DNA from: Eremophila alpestris peregrina
Taxonomy: Eukaryota; Chordata; Aves; Passeriformes; Alaudidae
Length of the DNA stretch: 64,000 nt
Assembly (NCBI GenBank): GCA_009792885.1
Contig: WMCF01000059.1
Coordinates: forward strand, 3,497,209 to 3,561,208
Direction: 5' to 3'
Part shown: one piece after another, positions 38,853 through 51,740 of the stretch
Layout of the letters: each line of letters starts with the position of its first letter
How positions within the stretch are numbered: position 1 is the stretch's first letter
Translations under genes and position numbers: made by a program
The notes under the pieces: generated by a model
What the model was told of the DNA's origin: nothing
Databases searched by the model: none
The model's input: only the letters and a program-made list of their open reading frames with translations

Positions 38853-40188
38853 CCTCAGAGATAGCCATGGGGAGGGCATGTAATTATGGCAGCTGAATCT
38901 CAGAGCTGGCCCCAGATTCTATCTCCAAACACCAGCACACACAGACCATCATTTAGCATTCCCACCTTCCCTGCTCTGAGGAAGCCCTCAGTGTCCCCAT
39001 GGCAGAGCAGAGCAGGCTCCAGACCCAAGTGCAGAGTGCAGCTGAAAGGGGACACAGGCTCCTCATGGAACTTCCCAAATCTCCCACCAAAGCAGTTGTG
39101 GAAGTGACTCATTGAAATTGCCCCTGGGGTGAGATCTCTGCCTTGAAGAAAAGGGGAAAGCATTTTTTCTCCCAGCAGACTGTTTTGTCCAAGCAGGGAG
39201 AGGTGTGGTGGCCCTGGGGGCAGACTGTCACACACACAGAGAGCAGGAAGCCTGATGAGGGGAGTCCCTGGGGCCTCTAGTCCAAGGCAGGTGGGCAGCA
39301 GCAGAGGCTCTGGCAGGTCTGTGCTCTCAGGTGTGGCTCAGGTGGGCTGGCAATGCCCAGCAGACCCCTGGCAAGGGATGTGCAGGGTCCCCCACCACAA
39401 AAACCCCCTCACATTCCCCAACACCTGCTCAGAGCTCTGTCTGGAGCTGCTGAGGCAAAGAGAAAAGTACAGAAGTAAGAGCTGTGGCCCTGCCTGTGAT
39501 GGGCACAGCCGAGTCCCAGGGAGCAAGGACCGAGGTCAGGGGCCAGGGCTCCTTCTGCCTTGGCACTCACACACAGACCCTGGTGTTGGCAGGGAACAAG
39601 AGCGTGTCCTGGCAGTGTCCTGCCTTCCCAGCCCCCAGCAGGGACAAGGTGGCCCCAGGGCCACAGGCAGGGCTGGGAAATCAATGCCTGCTCCCCAGGA
39701 CCAGCTCAGAATGCTGATTGTTGCCAAAATAGCAACGATCTGCCCCAGAAGTGCTCCTCTGGGAAATCTCCAGCCTGTCTGTGACACGGGCGTGTGCAGA
39801 GAGGCCACGCAGCCCTCGCCCATCCCCTCCACCTGAGATGACCCTGCTGTTTCCTATCTCCCTGGGCTCTCCCTCCCCATCCACATCCCTGCCAGCTCCT
39901 CCGCCCATCAGGCACAGGAGATAAATCACTTGGAAAGGGCAAATCTCCATTCATTTAAAAACCTTTTAATTTATTTTTAAAAAATAGCACTAATAAATTA
40001 GAAACGTCTCCCAGAGCGGCTGAATCCAAAACCCTGTGGCTCCAGGCGTTTTATCTGCCTAACCTTGCCTCACAGGAAATGCCCTTACCACAGCACCCGT
40101 CCCATTATCTGGGTAATTAGCCGAGTCTGTAAATGCAGAGCAGAGCTGGAACCTACCAAGTCCTCTGGAGAGCTGGATGTTCTATGGG

Positions 40189-40216
40189 AAAAAAAAAAAA
40201 AAGAGAGAGAGAGAAA
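40189..40216. repeat. A-run followed by (GA)n
   Basis: About fourteen A residues are followed directly by five or six GA units. This is simple-sequence DNA with no sign of a retroposon body next to it. Confidence 0.85.
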
Positions 40217-42542
40217 ATTAATATAAAGTGCACCTTGGGCAATGAAGGCAGGAAGAAGGAAATGGGAAATATCTGCAGCACAGCTCATACAAGAGTTGTT
40301 TAACACTTTAAGAGCCAGGCAGGCTTTGCTGTTCTCCCAGAAAACTCTCTGCCAAATTGCTCCTCAAGTGGATTTCTCTCCATCAGAGGGTTTAATTTGA
40401 AGCCTTTTGTGCATCCTCTTGATGTTAATCCCAATTCTGTGCAATTCCCAAAGCAGCTGATGGATCTCACACCTCAAGGACACCCTGTTTGCTGCACTGA
40501 GCTGCTCTGGTACTTCTCCAGCCCTGCAGTGTCAGCAAGGGTCCCCATCAGAGCTGAGCTGTGTGAGCCCTGCCAGAGGATGGAAGGGACTTCAGCAGAG
40601 GATCAAGTACCCAGACTGAGGGGACAGAGAAAGGAAGGGGACATGTGGCTTTTTGGAAAGAGGGCCACAGCTCAGGGCCTTGGTTGCAGGGGTCCCTGTG
40701 CCTGGTCCAAGAACAGAGCTATAAAGTTCACTGCTCTGATCATTGTGTAGGTGGAAAGTGACTTTTCTAAACAGAGAAAGTCACCTGTAAAACTGAACTG
40801 GTGAGCACATCTGGCACTGACTCAGTGCTCCTTGGGCCCTGCTCTGCTCCCAGTGTGCTGCAGCTTCTCCCTAAGGCAGGAGCCTGGACTACCAGGGCTG
40901 TGCCCTCCCTGGTGCAGCTCAGCTCTGAACCAGTTGGTTCCTCATAACTGAGCTTTGGCAGAACACAAGCCCAGTCAGACATGATATTTTGCAGGTTTAT
41001 AAAGAAAAAGAGAGAGAGTGAAGGCAGTTCAGGTGCAAAGGTAGTTCTGGAGGCACTGCACTTTTCCCTGGCTCCATTATAAGGCTTGTCTCTATCACAG
41101 GACTCTCTCTGCCTGTTCTCCCTTTGCCCACCAAATCCTCACAGCCCCTCTTGCCTGCTCCAGCTCTCCAGCCTGGCTCCCCCTGCCACTGATCTTGCAG
41201 CCTTGGAGCTTCTGAGCTTCCAATGAACAACAGCACTGGGGCTCTCCAAGCTCCAACTTCTGAGTCTACTGTGACCCATCACAGGTCCTCAGCTCCTTTG
41301 GCTCTCTGGGCTTCCTTCTGCCCAAAGCCTTTCCTTGTACCCAGAGGCTTTCCTGGAGCAAGTTCATGCCTCTTCCTCCCGAGGTGTGTGAGTGTGAAGT
41401 GATGCCTGTGCAAAGGAGGAGCAGCCCTTGCAGGCAGCAGAGGCAGCTGGGGGCACATTTTCACCATGGATGTGCTGATGCACAGGAACTCTGCCCCCAT
41501 CCCACACTCCTTCCTGGCAGCAGCAGAGCTCCAGGGGCTGATCACCCATTTGTGCACCCTGGGGAGCAGGTAGAAATCCCCAGCTTCTTTCCTGCAGTTG
41601 GGGAATGCTCTGCTGTAGACAAGGCTTCCCTGAGCTTTGCCTTCCTCTCCCTGCCTGCCTCCTGAGCCATCAGCTTGTGGATGTTTCTGTGTCCCAGCAC
41701 TGAGGTTCCTGGTCTTTGTGTCTGAATGTGCATGGTAGGGTGTTAAATACATCAAAGGTTCATCCATCACCTCTGTCAGTCAGAGAGCAGACAGGAGTCC
41801 TGGGTGGAACAGCCACACACTGGACACTGCTGGGATCTCCAGTGGAGAGCAGAGCTGCACTGGGAGGGATTGTGGCTGCAGGGGTACAAGGCACAACCCA
41901 CAGACAGTCCCCCTGCCTCAGCAATGGACCATCAGTGCCAGAGAGGCCCTGGAGAGTGCTGCAGCACCATATCAGTGAGAGGCTGAGACGTTTCCAGGCC
42001 AGGCTGTCAGAATGAATCATTGTTCAGAGACTGCTGCTTGCTCCTGGCAGGAATCATGTACCCCAAGTACCTGAGCACCTTCCCACAGTGGACAGCCCAC
42101 CTCTGCTCCTTTGGGACACACATGCACTCCCTCAAGTTCCATCACAGCCTGGTTCTCCTTATAACTTAAAAAAAAAAAAAAAAGTGTTTTCTGGGATATG
42201 ATGAATTTTCCAATGAAAACACTGACCCTAGCAGATGAATCCCATGGTGGGTCTCACCTCTCTGCAGTACATCTGAACATCCCCCTCTTGCATGTCTTCC
42301 TTTAGGGGATGAGCACATTGCCTGGAGCCAGACAAGTGCTCTGGGTCCTTCCACATCCCCCTTCCCTCCTCTCACTTATTACAGGCACTGGCAGCATCTC
42401 ATCCCCCCAGGCCAAGCTGGGCAAGGGCACAACTCACTGCCTGCCACTGCCAGGAGAGTGGGGTTTGGGCTGATGCTACACAACAGAAAGTGTTACAAAC
42501 ATTAAAAAAAAAAAAACAACCAAAACCCACCTGGGGTGCCTA

Positions 42543-42618
42543 GGGACATGGTTTAGTGTGGGGTTAATGGTTGGACTCAATGATCTTGGCTTTTCCAGCC
42601 TTAATGATCCCATAAAAT
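42543..42618 (+). mobile_element. CR1 LINE 3' end, very short
   Basis: The stretch holds 'ggttaatggttggactcaat' and 'gatcttggcttttccagcct', a CR1 tail variant in sense orientation. An A-rich run just upstream (about 42503-42516) belongs to the intron or to a separate event. Confidence 0.8.
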
Positions 42619-45600
42619 GTGGCACCTGATTGTGCAGTTATTTTTCATATTTGAACTAATCTGGCAGCTCAGCCATAAGGATGACTGGATGTATGGAGTC
42701 TGGGTAAAGCTGCCTGGCCAGTGCTGAGCAAGAGGTCAAACAAATGGTCACCACGGCCCCCTTGGGCTTCCAGACTACCAATTAAATCATTTCCAGTGCT
42801 TGATTTGCCCACAGTAACCAGCACAACTAGCAGAGGCAGTAATTATATTTACTGGCAGCTTGATGAGGTGCCAGCACAGGACAGGTGGAAATGCAGGTCC
42901 TCAGAGGAGGCTGCACAAAGTCCCCTGCAGGCACCATGGTAACATCTGCAACTCCACTGGGACTGAAATAGTCAGCAAATGTCCCATCTACAACTTCTAA
43001 TCTCACTTCATCTTCAGGTTTATTAGCTGCAAATTTGTGGTGTTTTGTGGCTTATGGAAGAATTTATAGTACTATATAATTTTATTTTTTTTGGCTTCCT
43101 GTGTGGAACCACTAATAGTCCCTAACAGGCAGAAAATTGACCTGAGACTCTTTCCCCTCCTTCTCTCCTTTTGGCATGACTGAAGATATTAATAGTTACA
43201 GGCTGCTTGCTGTCAGCTTCAAATCACCCTGGCAGTTAAAGCCCAAAATAACTGGGCCTTTGATGTCAACTTACTTTTATTTCTAAATAAACAACAGGGT
43301 TGGTTAAGATCTTCCAAATACGAAGCTATAGGCTCCCTCTAGCAATAAAAACAATGGAAAGCCAGTCAGTTCACTGTGTCTTGGGCAGACTGAGTGACCT
43401 TTCAGAGGCTTTCATTGCAGGTAGAAGAACAGACCAGGCTCCTCTTGCCATCCCACGGCCATGCTGAGGCTGGTAACTTTGAGCCCAGCTGAGGAAAGGA
43501 ATCATCCATAGTCATTGCTCTTGCACATCTGTTCTGAACCTCTTGCCTGCCTGATTTTGCTTTCAAAAGCCCTTGATAATGCTCATTATTTTTAATTTTG
43601 TTGTTGTTGTCGTGAGGCTTCCCTATTGTTTGGCTTAGCCATGGCCATGGAGTGTTGCCATCCTTCCACCAAGTAACACTGATCTGCTTTGTGCCAAAAA
43701 GGGCAGCACTCCACAGCCAGGAAACCCCACAGGTCACACACAAAGCCTTGGGTCAGACCCCAGAGCTGGTCCAATGCCAGGTCCAGCTCCCTTGGGCCCA
43801 GAGGCCTCCCTGGCCACCCCAGCCCATGCCACAGCAGTGCAGTGGGAACAGTGAAGTGGCTTTTTGCAGCTTTCCCTGCATCATCCCAAATCTGGAAGCA
43901 GTGGGGAAGTGTCAGAGTGTGGAGCTGGGGAAGCAAAGCATTGCCCAAGTACCCCACATAAGGCAGGGAGAGGAAGGGGACCCTCCAAGGTGTTTATTAC
44001 AGCACCTCCATTTCCTACATCCACCAGCTCCTGGAGAGGGTTTGTGATTGATGGGCAGTTCACTGACATGACCAGGAGAGGAAATTTTGTTGCCACTGGA
44101 ATCAAAAAGTAAAATCATCCCTGACCCACTGAGCTGTGAGTCCTCCCAATCTGCCTCAGCCCTGTGCTGGAGAAGAAGCTCCAGAGACCCAGGAGCAGGC
44201 ACATGGGCTGGGCCAAATTCCCCATGGGACAGCAGGCAGAGAGGAGATGTCTGGAACAGATGGAGCCTCATAGCACCTGTGGAAAAACCTGTGACTGAAT
44301 TTCACTGAATGAGCAGAAGCTTTCCCACTGACAGGAACACCATGGTGGAGAGTGAATGTTTCTGGGCCATTGCTCGGACCAGAGCCCAACTCCAGTTCTG
44401 TGAAAGAAGAAGAAGGAACAGGGAATCTTTTTTCATATCATGGTTTGGGTCTGGGCTTTAGGAAGAGTGGCCCCACTGCAGGGAAGAGATGACACGTGAG
44501 GACCATCCTGAGTGCTGGTTTCTTCCAGCCCCTTCCAGGAAGCTGAACCCCAGGAACTGGGCCGAGCTTGGCCGGGAGCTGCACTGGAGACAAGTCAGGG
44601 CAGTGAGAGCAGCACACGATCCAGAGCAGCCACCTGTGAGCAGCAGCCAGGGACCTGCTCCCCAGAGCAGCTGGGTTGTTTTCCAGGAGGGAGGCTCACC
44701 TCCCCAAAACCCAGGAAGCACGGGCAGGAGAGAGCACAGGCACATTGTCTCCTCTGAGCAGCAGTGTGACTACACCTGGTTGTATTTCCACTTTCCAACA
44801 AGCCCAGCGTGTGCCAGCATTCCAAGATGGGCTTTTACCCAGCAGGAGCTGCTGAACACAATGAATGCTCTTTGTATCTGTCAAGTGCAGAGGGGAGGGA
44901 GGCCCCAGGATGCTGCCAGGGCTGGGATCGGTGTGTGTTCAACTCAGGAAGGACTGGTCCTGTACATACTTGCACACATGCAGAGGTACAAACACAACCT
45001 TCATCTGCTGATGAAAGACCAGCCTGCCTGGAAGAGGTGCAGGCTGGAAAGGAAACACATTTTTAAAGACAGGAGCAAATATTACAGCACAATGAATTAT
45101 TCCTTGCGAATAATTCTGGTTGCAGATCTAAGTTCCCTTGTTCTGTCAGCGAATCTCAGGTGAGCCAAGCCTCCTCTCTGTTGGGCAATATTTTCCATCT
45201 GTCAGCAGCTCACAGAAACAGCCCTGTGCCATCACAGGAAGCCTCCACAGTGGCAGTGACACAGCAGTGATGGGCTGAATGTCACCCGGGGCTGAGGCTC
45301 ACGGTGCCTCTTCTCCAGGGACCATCCCTTGGCATCACACAGGCTTATCCCGGCCCCAGAGGGAAGTGGCACAGGCAGACACCCAGCCTTGAGTGACCTC
45401 TGCAGCTTCCTGCTCCCTGTGGAATCTCCCTTTAACTTCAGGGAGTCACTGCAGTGTGACATTTTTAAAGGTATTGTCCACCTTATGTGCATAATTTGGG
45501 GCTGTCAGTGGACTTGGGCTGCTAATAACTCTGATGTCAACCAGTGCAGTGATCTGGAGGTTAATCAGATTTGACTGATGCTTTGAAAATGCCCAGTGGG

Positions 45601-47862
45601 ATCCTCCCTGCACTTCCCATTGCTTGTTCACTTGGGAAATCCACTTCTGAGCAGCAGAGAAGGGATGTGTCATTAACAGTGGTGGCCCTGGTAACCAAGC
45701 CAGCACAATGAGAGCCCTCAGCCAGGCCCTGATGGATCCTGCCAGGTGCCATCTACAGACACTGGCCAAGCAGCTGAGAGGGAGCTACAAGCAAAGAGTG
45801 AGGCTATGAGTGTCATGTGTTGGGCTATTTATCCTTGAACAGAGCAGTTGATCTGCTTGGAGCCAGATGGGAACAGAGTGTGTCAGAGCAAGTTCAGAGG
45901 GGACACATCACTCCTGTTCCTGCTCCTGTGGGCCCTGGGACAGGCACAGCAGCTTCAGGTGTGCTGGGACCCTGCCAGCACCCTGCAGGGTGGGTACTGG
46001 GCAGGCAGAGCCCACAGCCTCACCACCAGCCCTGTGCTCCTTCCCTGCTGATTGCCAGCACTGCCAGCTATTAGACAACATTAATCCATTCTGGGTCTTA
46101 CAGGAGCTGGATTAATTTGCTAAAATCCCTCCACATAGTGCCAGCATCCAGATCCCTGTGTAACTGGAGGAGGGAAAACTGCCCTCAGTGTCAGGGGACA
46201 AACCCTGCCAAACCAGGACCTGCCACAGCAACTGGACTTCCCAGGGAATCCAGCAACAAGGTCTGGTGTGGGCCTTGTCAGAGCTACACGAGACAAAATC
46301 CACCCACAACAATCTCATCCCATATTTTTCTCTTGGGTTTGTGCCCTATCTTGTAATTCCATGATAAGCATTCCCTAAGACATAAATCATACAAGCTGGA
46401 AGTCCTGGAAGGACCAATTTGGAAAGACTCTCTGGGTTGGTTTCCCATGTAAACACCTTCAGGGCAAAGCTGAGGTGGTGCCATGGAGTCGTTCCCAAGT
46501 AGGGGCACTGGTGGTGAGAGAAGATGTAAGAGACAATGGGGCCAAGAGAGATCATAACATAATGACCATGCCTGGGCCCAGAGGATGAGAATTACTGAGT
46601 AATTGGGCAGCAGCCCATTGCTGTGTAAATGCTCAGTTATTTCTGTTCCATAAACCACAATCCAGGTTACATGGTAATTACTTTGAGGTTCATTAAGTGT
46701 AATTATACAGTAATCTCCAGGAGCCAGTAATCATGTTCCAAAGTATCTACCACTTAAAACTTGGTGAGTGTCATGCAGGTAGGAAGCAGTGGCATGGTTT
46801 TCAGACTTCAGTGAACTGCAAAGTGGGGTGGCCAGGACAGGGTCAAATGTTACTGACAGCTGAAATTGCCTTCCAAGGAGAAAGTTGGGCATGCTAAAGA
46901 AGTGCTACAAACCCAAAGGCCAGACAGCCTCCATGGGCACCCTCCAGCCAACAGCAGGATTGGTGCCTTTGAAGGGCTGCTCCTCCCAGGTTGCCAGCAG
47001 TGCCCCAAAGGTCAAATAAATCCTTTTCCAGAGGTTAAGGCCATCCTTGGAGAACAAACATTACTCTTGAGATTTCGTTCAGACTCAGATGTCTCTTTTA
47101 GTTGCCAAGTTGGGGTGGGTAAATCCTACATTTGTCATTACAACCAATATAGTATGATTTATTTATTTTACTACACAGTAAATTGGACTTAATGCTCAAG
47201 AGTGTCAGTACCTCTTGCACATCACTTCCAGCTTTGGCTCATAGATTCCAGTGTGGGGTTGACTCCAACCATGAGAAGAAGACCTAAGTATTCCCACAGA
47301 CTCTTCTTCCCACTGTTCCCAGTCACAGCACGTGCCAGTGGCAGGGAGACCCAACATCCCCAGGACAAACACTGAGGGAATGGTCCTCTGACCCCCTCTG
47401 CACCACAGGGCAAGGGGGCCCAGAGAAGTCCTTCATGGGCCCCACACAACTGATGCTGCTCGTGTTCCTTGTCCTTCAAGGAATCCCATTTTGACCTGGA
47501 AAGGCAAGAAAAATTCCTCAGAGCCAAAGCCCCGGGGCTGAGCTCCTGGAGAAGGGGCCAGGGCCCTGAGGAGATGGGGAGCAGCAGCACTGGCCAGTGC
47601 TGGGCATGGGGCACTTGGCAGGGAGGAGCTCCACAGCACCAGCCATGGCTTGGGCTGGCTCTCACCTGACTCCCAGCAGGGAATATTCCTGCTGCAGGAA
47701 TGTGTGAGGATGTGTTTCCAGGCAGTGGCTGGGTCAGCATGGTAGGAAAAACCCTCTCTCCCATGTTAACAACCAAGTTTCCGTGGCTTCAGAAGCACAG
47801 ATAAATGGGCTTGAGTTCCTACAGAAATGTTAATGAATGTTTTTCCCTTCTCTGTCTTTCAG

Positions 47863-47931
47863 GGATCTGAACTACAACGAGCTGCTGGAATTCCCCGGGG
47901 CTATCAGGACACTAGGACGACTGCAGGAGCT
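47863..47931 (+). CDS. LGR6: LGR6 coding exon: one leucine-rich repeat (23 residues)
   Basis: The exon is 69 nt, from the acceptor CTGTCTTTCAG to the donor GTGAGA, phase 2 at both ends. It encodes [17 protein letters not shown] followed by GRLQEL. This is close to human LGR6 ([22 protein letters not shown]), and the 23-residue length is the family length for this repeat. It begins the cluster of closely spaced exons. Confidence 0.97.
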
Positions 47932-49352
47932 GTGAGATTTTTCATTTATTCCTTTTCAAAACCATCCCCTATGGGAGAGTGACCAATAAAGCATCACATG
48001 TGCTCTGACTTGAGGACAGCACTCAATCCAAGCCTTTCTTTTTCCTTCCCAGCCCTATCCACTGCATCAAAGCAGCTTATCCCCTCGATTTCCAGCAGCC
48101 CTGACCACCTCCCTGTCAGCCTCCACAGCACAGAGGGGACTGGGAGTCTCTGCCAGCCTTGGAGCAGGTTCCTCCTGCTGTTCCTCACTCTCCTGTGGTA
48201 TCTCAGAGGCTCAAATTCCATCTGTTCTGGGGCTGCTTCTGATGTCCATTCCCCAGCTCAGGACCACAACCTTGGCTTGCCCAGGTTGTTATTGTGAGGC
48301 CACAGTTTCTGCAGGCCCTGTGCCACCTCCTCTAATGTGAAGAAACTGTTTTATCTCCATTAGGATAAATTTATAATAGGGAATTACCAAAATTTATGAC
48401 CATTTTAGTGGATAGCCCTCTAACTGATCAGCCTGGGAGACACTAAAAATAAGAAACCAGCCCACTTCTCACCCACAAAGGTAGAAGCCCCAGGGTAGGG
48501 TGAGTTGATGTGGATCCACAGTTCCTGTGTCACACTGCTGCCAGGCTGGGGTGGGGCAAAAGCAGCTGTTCTCACATTTCTGGGAGCCTTGGAGTAAAAA
48601 TCTGACACAACTTTTTTCTTTACTGGAACAATTCTGAGATTTCTCTGTTCAACCCAGATATCAACATTATTTTCACGTTCAAAATGAGAACAAGATCCTT
48701 AATCCCCTTCAGGATGGCTTTTGAAATGTCTGTCACTAAAGAAGAGGCAAATTCCCAACAGTCATCAACTAATCACCTGCTCAGACTCCTCTGGGATAAA
48801 CAATTTAGGCATCACCCAGAGCTTGTCTTCCTGGACACAGGAACCTGTGGCTGCCTCTGCTGTACAGGAGGTCAGACTGTGGCCACAGAGCTCTCTTCTG
48901 CTGCAAAAGCTTGCTGATAGAAATTTTCTCAAGCTTAACCAAAAACACCCCAGCTAGAGCTACAAATCCTTTAAAGTCATGTGGGCCAATAATTCCTGGT
49001 GCACTCTGGCTGGCAGCTGTGGAGCTGGAACAAAAACCATCCATAAAAACTGTAGTTCCTGCAGGACAGAAAAATTTGTGTTTGGCTTGTTTCTGTTTCC
49101 TGACCTGTAAAGTGTTAAACCTCTAGTCCTTGTACCCTCAGTGGAGTCCCAAATGGAGCACCCACAGAGTAAATGCAGCAGATTTTGTCCTGCCAAACCA
49201 CAGACCTTGTTCACCTGTTGGATGATGCTGCACCTGAGAAGGAGCCTATGTCTCCTATTTTATGTGTGTATTTTGAAGGCTCTCTGGCTTTAAAAGTGTT
49301 GAGGAAAGAAAGTGAATTTAATTAATATCAAGGTATTTGTTTCTCCCAACAG
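47932..49352 (+). other. LGR6: LGR6 intron (1.4 kb)
   Basis: GTGAGA donor and CCCAACAG acceptor. I see no repeat, exon or RNA in it. Confidence 0.9.
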
Positions 49353-49424
49353 GGGTTTTCATAACAACAACATCAAAGCTATTCCAGAGAATGCATTCGT
49401 TGGGAATCCCCTCCTCCAAACAAT
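49353..49424 (+). CDS. LGR6: LGR6 coding exon: one leucine-rich repeat
   Basis: The exon is 72 nt between the acceptor TCTCCCAACAG and the donor GTAAGA. It encodes [15 protein letters not shown] followed by VGNPLLQTI, with the last isoleucine codon split AT|C across the intron. [12 protein letters not shown] and GNPLLQTI are near-identical to human LGR6, whereas LGR5 has SNNIKSIPE here as I recall. Confidence 0.97.
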
Positions 49425-50574
49425 GTAAGAACATTAAATAATATTTCCTGCATCTTTATATTGCCCAGAAAGGGGCAGTTCCTGGTGCCTTTAGCTGGGA
49501 TTTCTGACAAATCAAATGACAACAATCTGATATTTGCTATCCATGTGCCAAAGCAGGCTGAAATTGCTTCTTCTCAGCTCCTTCTCAGAACTGCTGTGGG
49601 TTCTCCTTCCCCTGCAGCTGATGTTTGCTGCAGCACAGGCTGGCAGCAAGGAAGGAACAAAATCCAGGTGGTCTGCATGGAAACTGCCTGAGCCCTGGTG
49701 GACATCTGCTGCTGTTTATTCCTTGTGTTCAGAAAAGCTGCTGGCCAGCTCCAGCAGCAGCTACACGTGTCAGGGAGCTGGGACCCCTGAGTGTCTGCCC
49801 CAGGCCTGGGGACAAAGCTCTGCAGATAAACACACACAGCTGTCAGGTTATTCCTGCTCTGACCCAGGCACAGTCAGGGATTTTTGGATACTTCTCTGAA
49901 CCACACAGATATTGAAAATCGTGGCAAGTGACAAAAGCTCTGCTTGTCCAAACTGGGCTTAAATTATAGACATGCCAATATCTGTAAAGCCTTTGTGACA
50001 CTGGGTGAAACCATTCACTGCTCCAGCCAGAACAACCAGCCTCATCCCCATCTCCCCTGGGCAGCATCCACAGAGTGATGACGGGGGCCCATACACCCAG
50101 AATGTTCATCTCTCCATTCCATCTGCCCATCCAAAGTCTTTTACAGTTACTGGGGGGGAATGCTCCTTGTAGGAACTGACTGAGCTCCTCCCATATCTCA
50201 CTGGGCCCTAGAAGAGCTCACTTCTCTCCACTGACTGTGACAAGTGGGAAAGGGGCTGGTGCTGTGTGTGAGATCACAGGTGTCCTCCAGTGCAAGGTGT
50301 TTCTCAATAGGACTGGAGAAGGGCTTTACACCTTTCTGGCCTGTCTGCTTCAGCAGGACCCCAAAGGGCTCGTTCAGAGCAGCAAGAGGCCTCAGTTGTT
50401 CCAATGTCCAGCTAAAAGAGGCCAGTGGGAGAGCCTGTGTTTGTCTGGGAACAAGAGTTCATCACAGCACAGCAGCACCTCCTGCATGGCTGGTAGCTCT
50501 GAGGCTCTTGACCTGTAACAGCATCTTCTCTTCATGTGCAGCAGACTCTGACCCATTCTTCTTTCCCATTGCAG
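49425..50574 (+). other. LGR6: LGR6 intron (1.15 kb)
   Basis: GTAAGA donor and TTGCAG acceptor. No repeat or other feature recognised. Confidence 0.9.
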
Positions 50575-50646
50575 CCACTTTTATGACAATCCCATCCAGT
50601 TTGTTGGACAGTCTGCTTTCCAGTACTTGCCAAAGCTCCACACTCT
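50575..50646 (+). CDS. LGR6: LGR6 coding exon: one leucine-rich repeat
   Basis: The exon is 72 nt, from the acceptor TTTCCCATTGCAG to the donor GTAAGT. The first C completes the isoleucine codon from the previous exon. It encodes [15 protein letters not shown] followed by [20 protein letters not shown] is almost invariant among LGR4, 5 and 6, and YLPKLHTL matches LGR6. Glutamine replaces the arginine usual in human FVGRSAF. Confidence 0.97.
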
Positions 50647-51671
50647 GTAAGTTCACCAAGCACATCCCCACAGAGGTAACATCCAAGCTCCAGACCCTGT
50701 GTTCTGGGCACCTTTGTGGCCTCCTCCCTCCCTTTTTTCAAGAGTCCCTGTGCCATTAGAGGGCCATGAAGCCTCTCAGTTGTCCAACCCCAAAGGCTAC
50801 TCCAAGGAGTTGACACTGCAGATGTTTTCTTGTGAGGAAGGATAATTCTGAAAAGGGCATTTTGGAGGCAGCCATGAATTCCTCCTCCCCACACAGCTGA
50901 CAGGCACTGAGGCCTTCCAGGGTCTCCACAGCTGTGCCAGGAGCAGCAAAGACCTCACACACAAGTGCCACAGCTTTTGCTGCTGTTGCATAATTGCCCA
51001 AGCAGAAGGACACTGGAGGCATTTGCCTTCCTCCACGAGCTGGACAAGTGGAGGGACACGTCCCAGCACCCTGGCACAAATCATATCACAGGGCAGCCAG
51101 CAGTGGCAGTGCTTCCTTCACATGTTTGGCCCTAGGCCTGCTCCAGGGCCCCCAGCACAGGCTGGGCACCACCTGGACCTCAACAGCTGCCCCACGTTGG
51201 TTTTTCAACCAACCTGTTGTGGCACAGAACCAAAAATACTGAGGCATAACCTCATAAATCTCTATTTATAAGCCTCACCCAAGGCACATAAAATAAATCA
51301 TTCAAATAGCCCTGCATTCTTTAGATCCAAATGCATAGACCTGGGGAGGCTTGGGTGGGATGCCCTGCTTACATTCCCCACGGTAATTGTTTGGGGTTTT
51401 TTTTATTTAATTTGGGTAGAGATCATGCCAAGAATGTCAGTGGCTGGGAGAGGCTTTGAGCTTGCCAAGTCTCCTTGCACAGAAGAGCCCAGCTCCATCT
51501 CGCTGTATCCACACAGCACAAGGTGTCTGCCCCAGCCACAGGGACACTGCACATGGGCCCTGGCCACATCTGGGTGTGAGGAAGCAGATTTGGCACCACA
51601 GCTGATGGGAACCTTGGGCAGTTGTATTTGCCTCCAGGTGCTCTGCCCACCTCACTCTCGTTTCTCTGCAG
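50647..51671 (+). other. LGR6: LGR6 intron (1.0 kb)
   Basis: GTAAGT donor and TCTGCAG acceptor. No repeat or other feature recognised. Confidence 0.9.
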
Positions 51672-51740
51672 GTCACTCAATGGAGCAACAGACATCAGGG
51701 AATTCCCAGACCTTAAAGGCACCACCAGCCTAGAAGTTTT
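51672..51740 (+). CDS. LGR6: LGR6 coding exon: one leucine-rich repeat (23 residues)
   Basis: The exon is 69 nt between TTTCTCTGCAG and GTGAGT, phase 2. It encodes [14 protein letters not shown] followed by [28 protein letters not shown] is diagnostic of LGR6 (LGR5 has TLNGASQITEFPDLTGTASLE, as I remember it). The last leucine codon is split TT|G. The shorter length is normal for this position in the family. Confidence 0.97.

Larger units (their letters stand above)
34121..47862 (+). other. LGR6: Large LGR6 intron (13.7 kb)
   Basis: Repeats in the intron are plus-strand CR1 tails at 34676-34912, 38119-38211 and 42543-42618, plus simple repeats at 38832-38852 and 40189-40216. Stretches near 39900-40150, 43010-43330 and 46600-46760 are repeat-free, with AT-rich palindromic cores (TAATTA, CAATTA, ACAATGG). 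They could be conserved regulatory DNA, but only by impression. Open frames here reach 234 codons but have no recognisable protein content. Confidence 0.85.
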
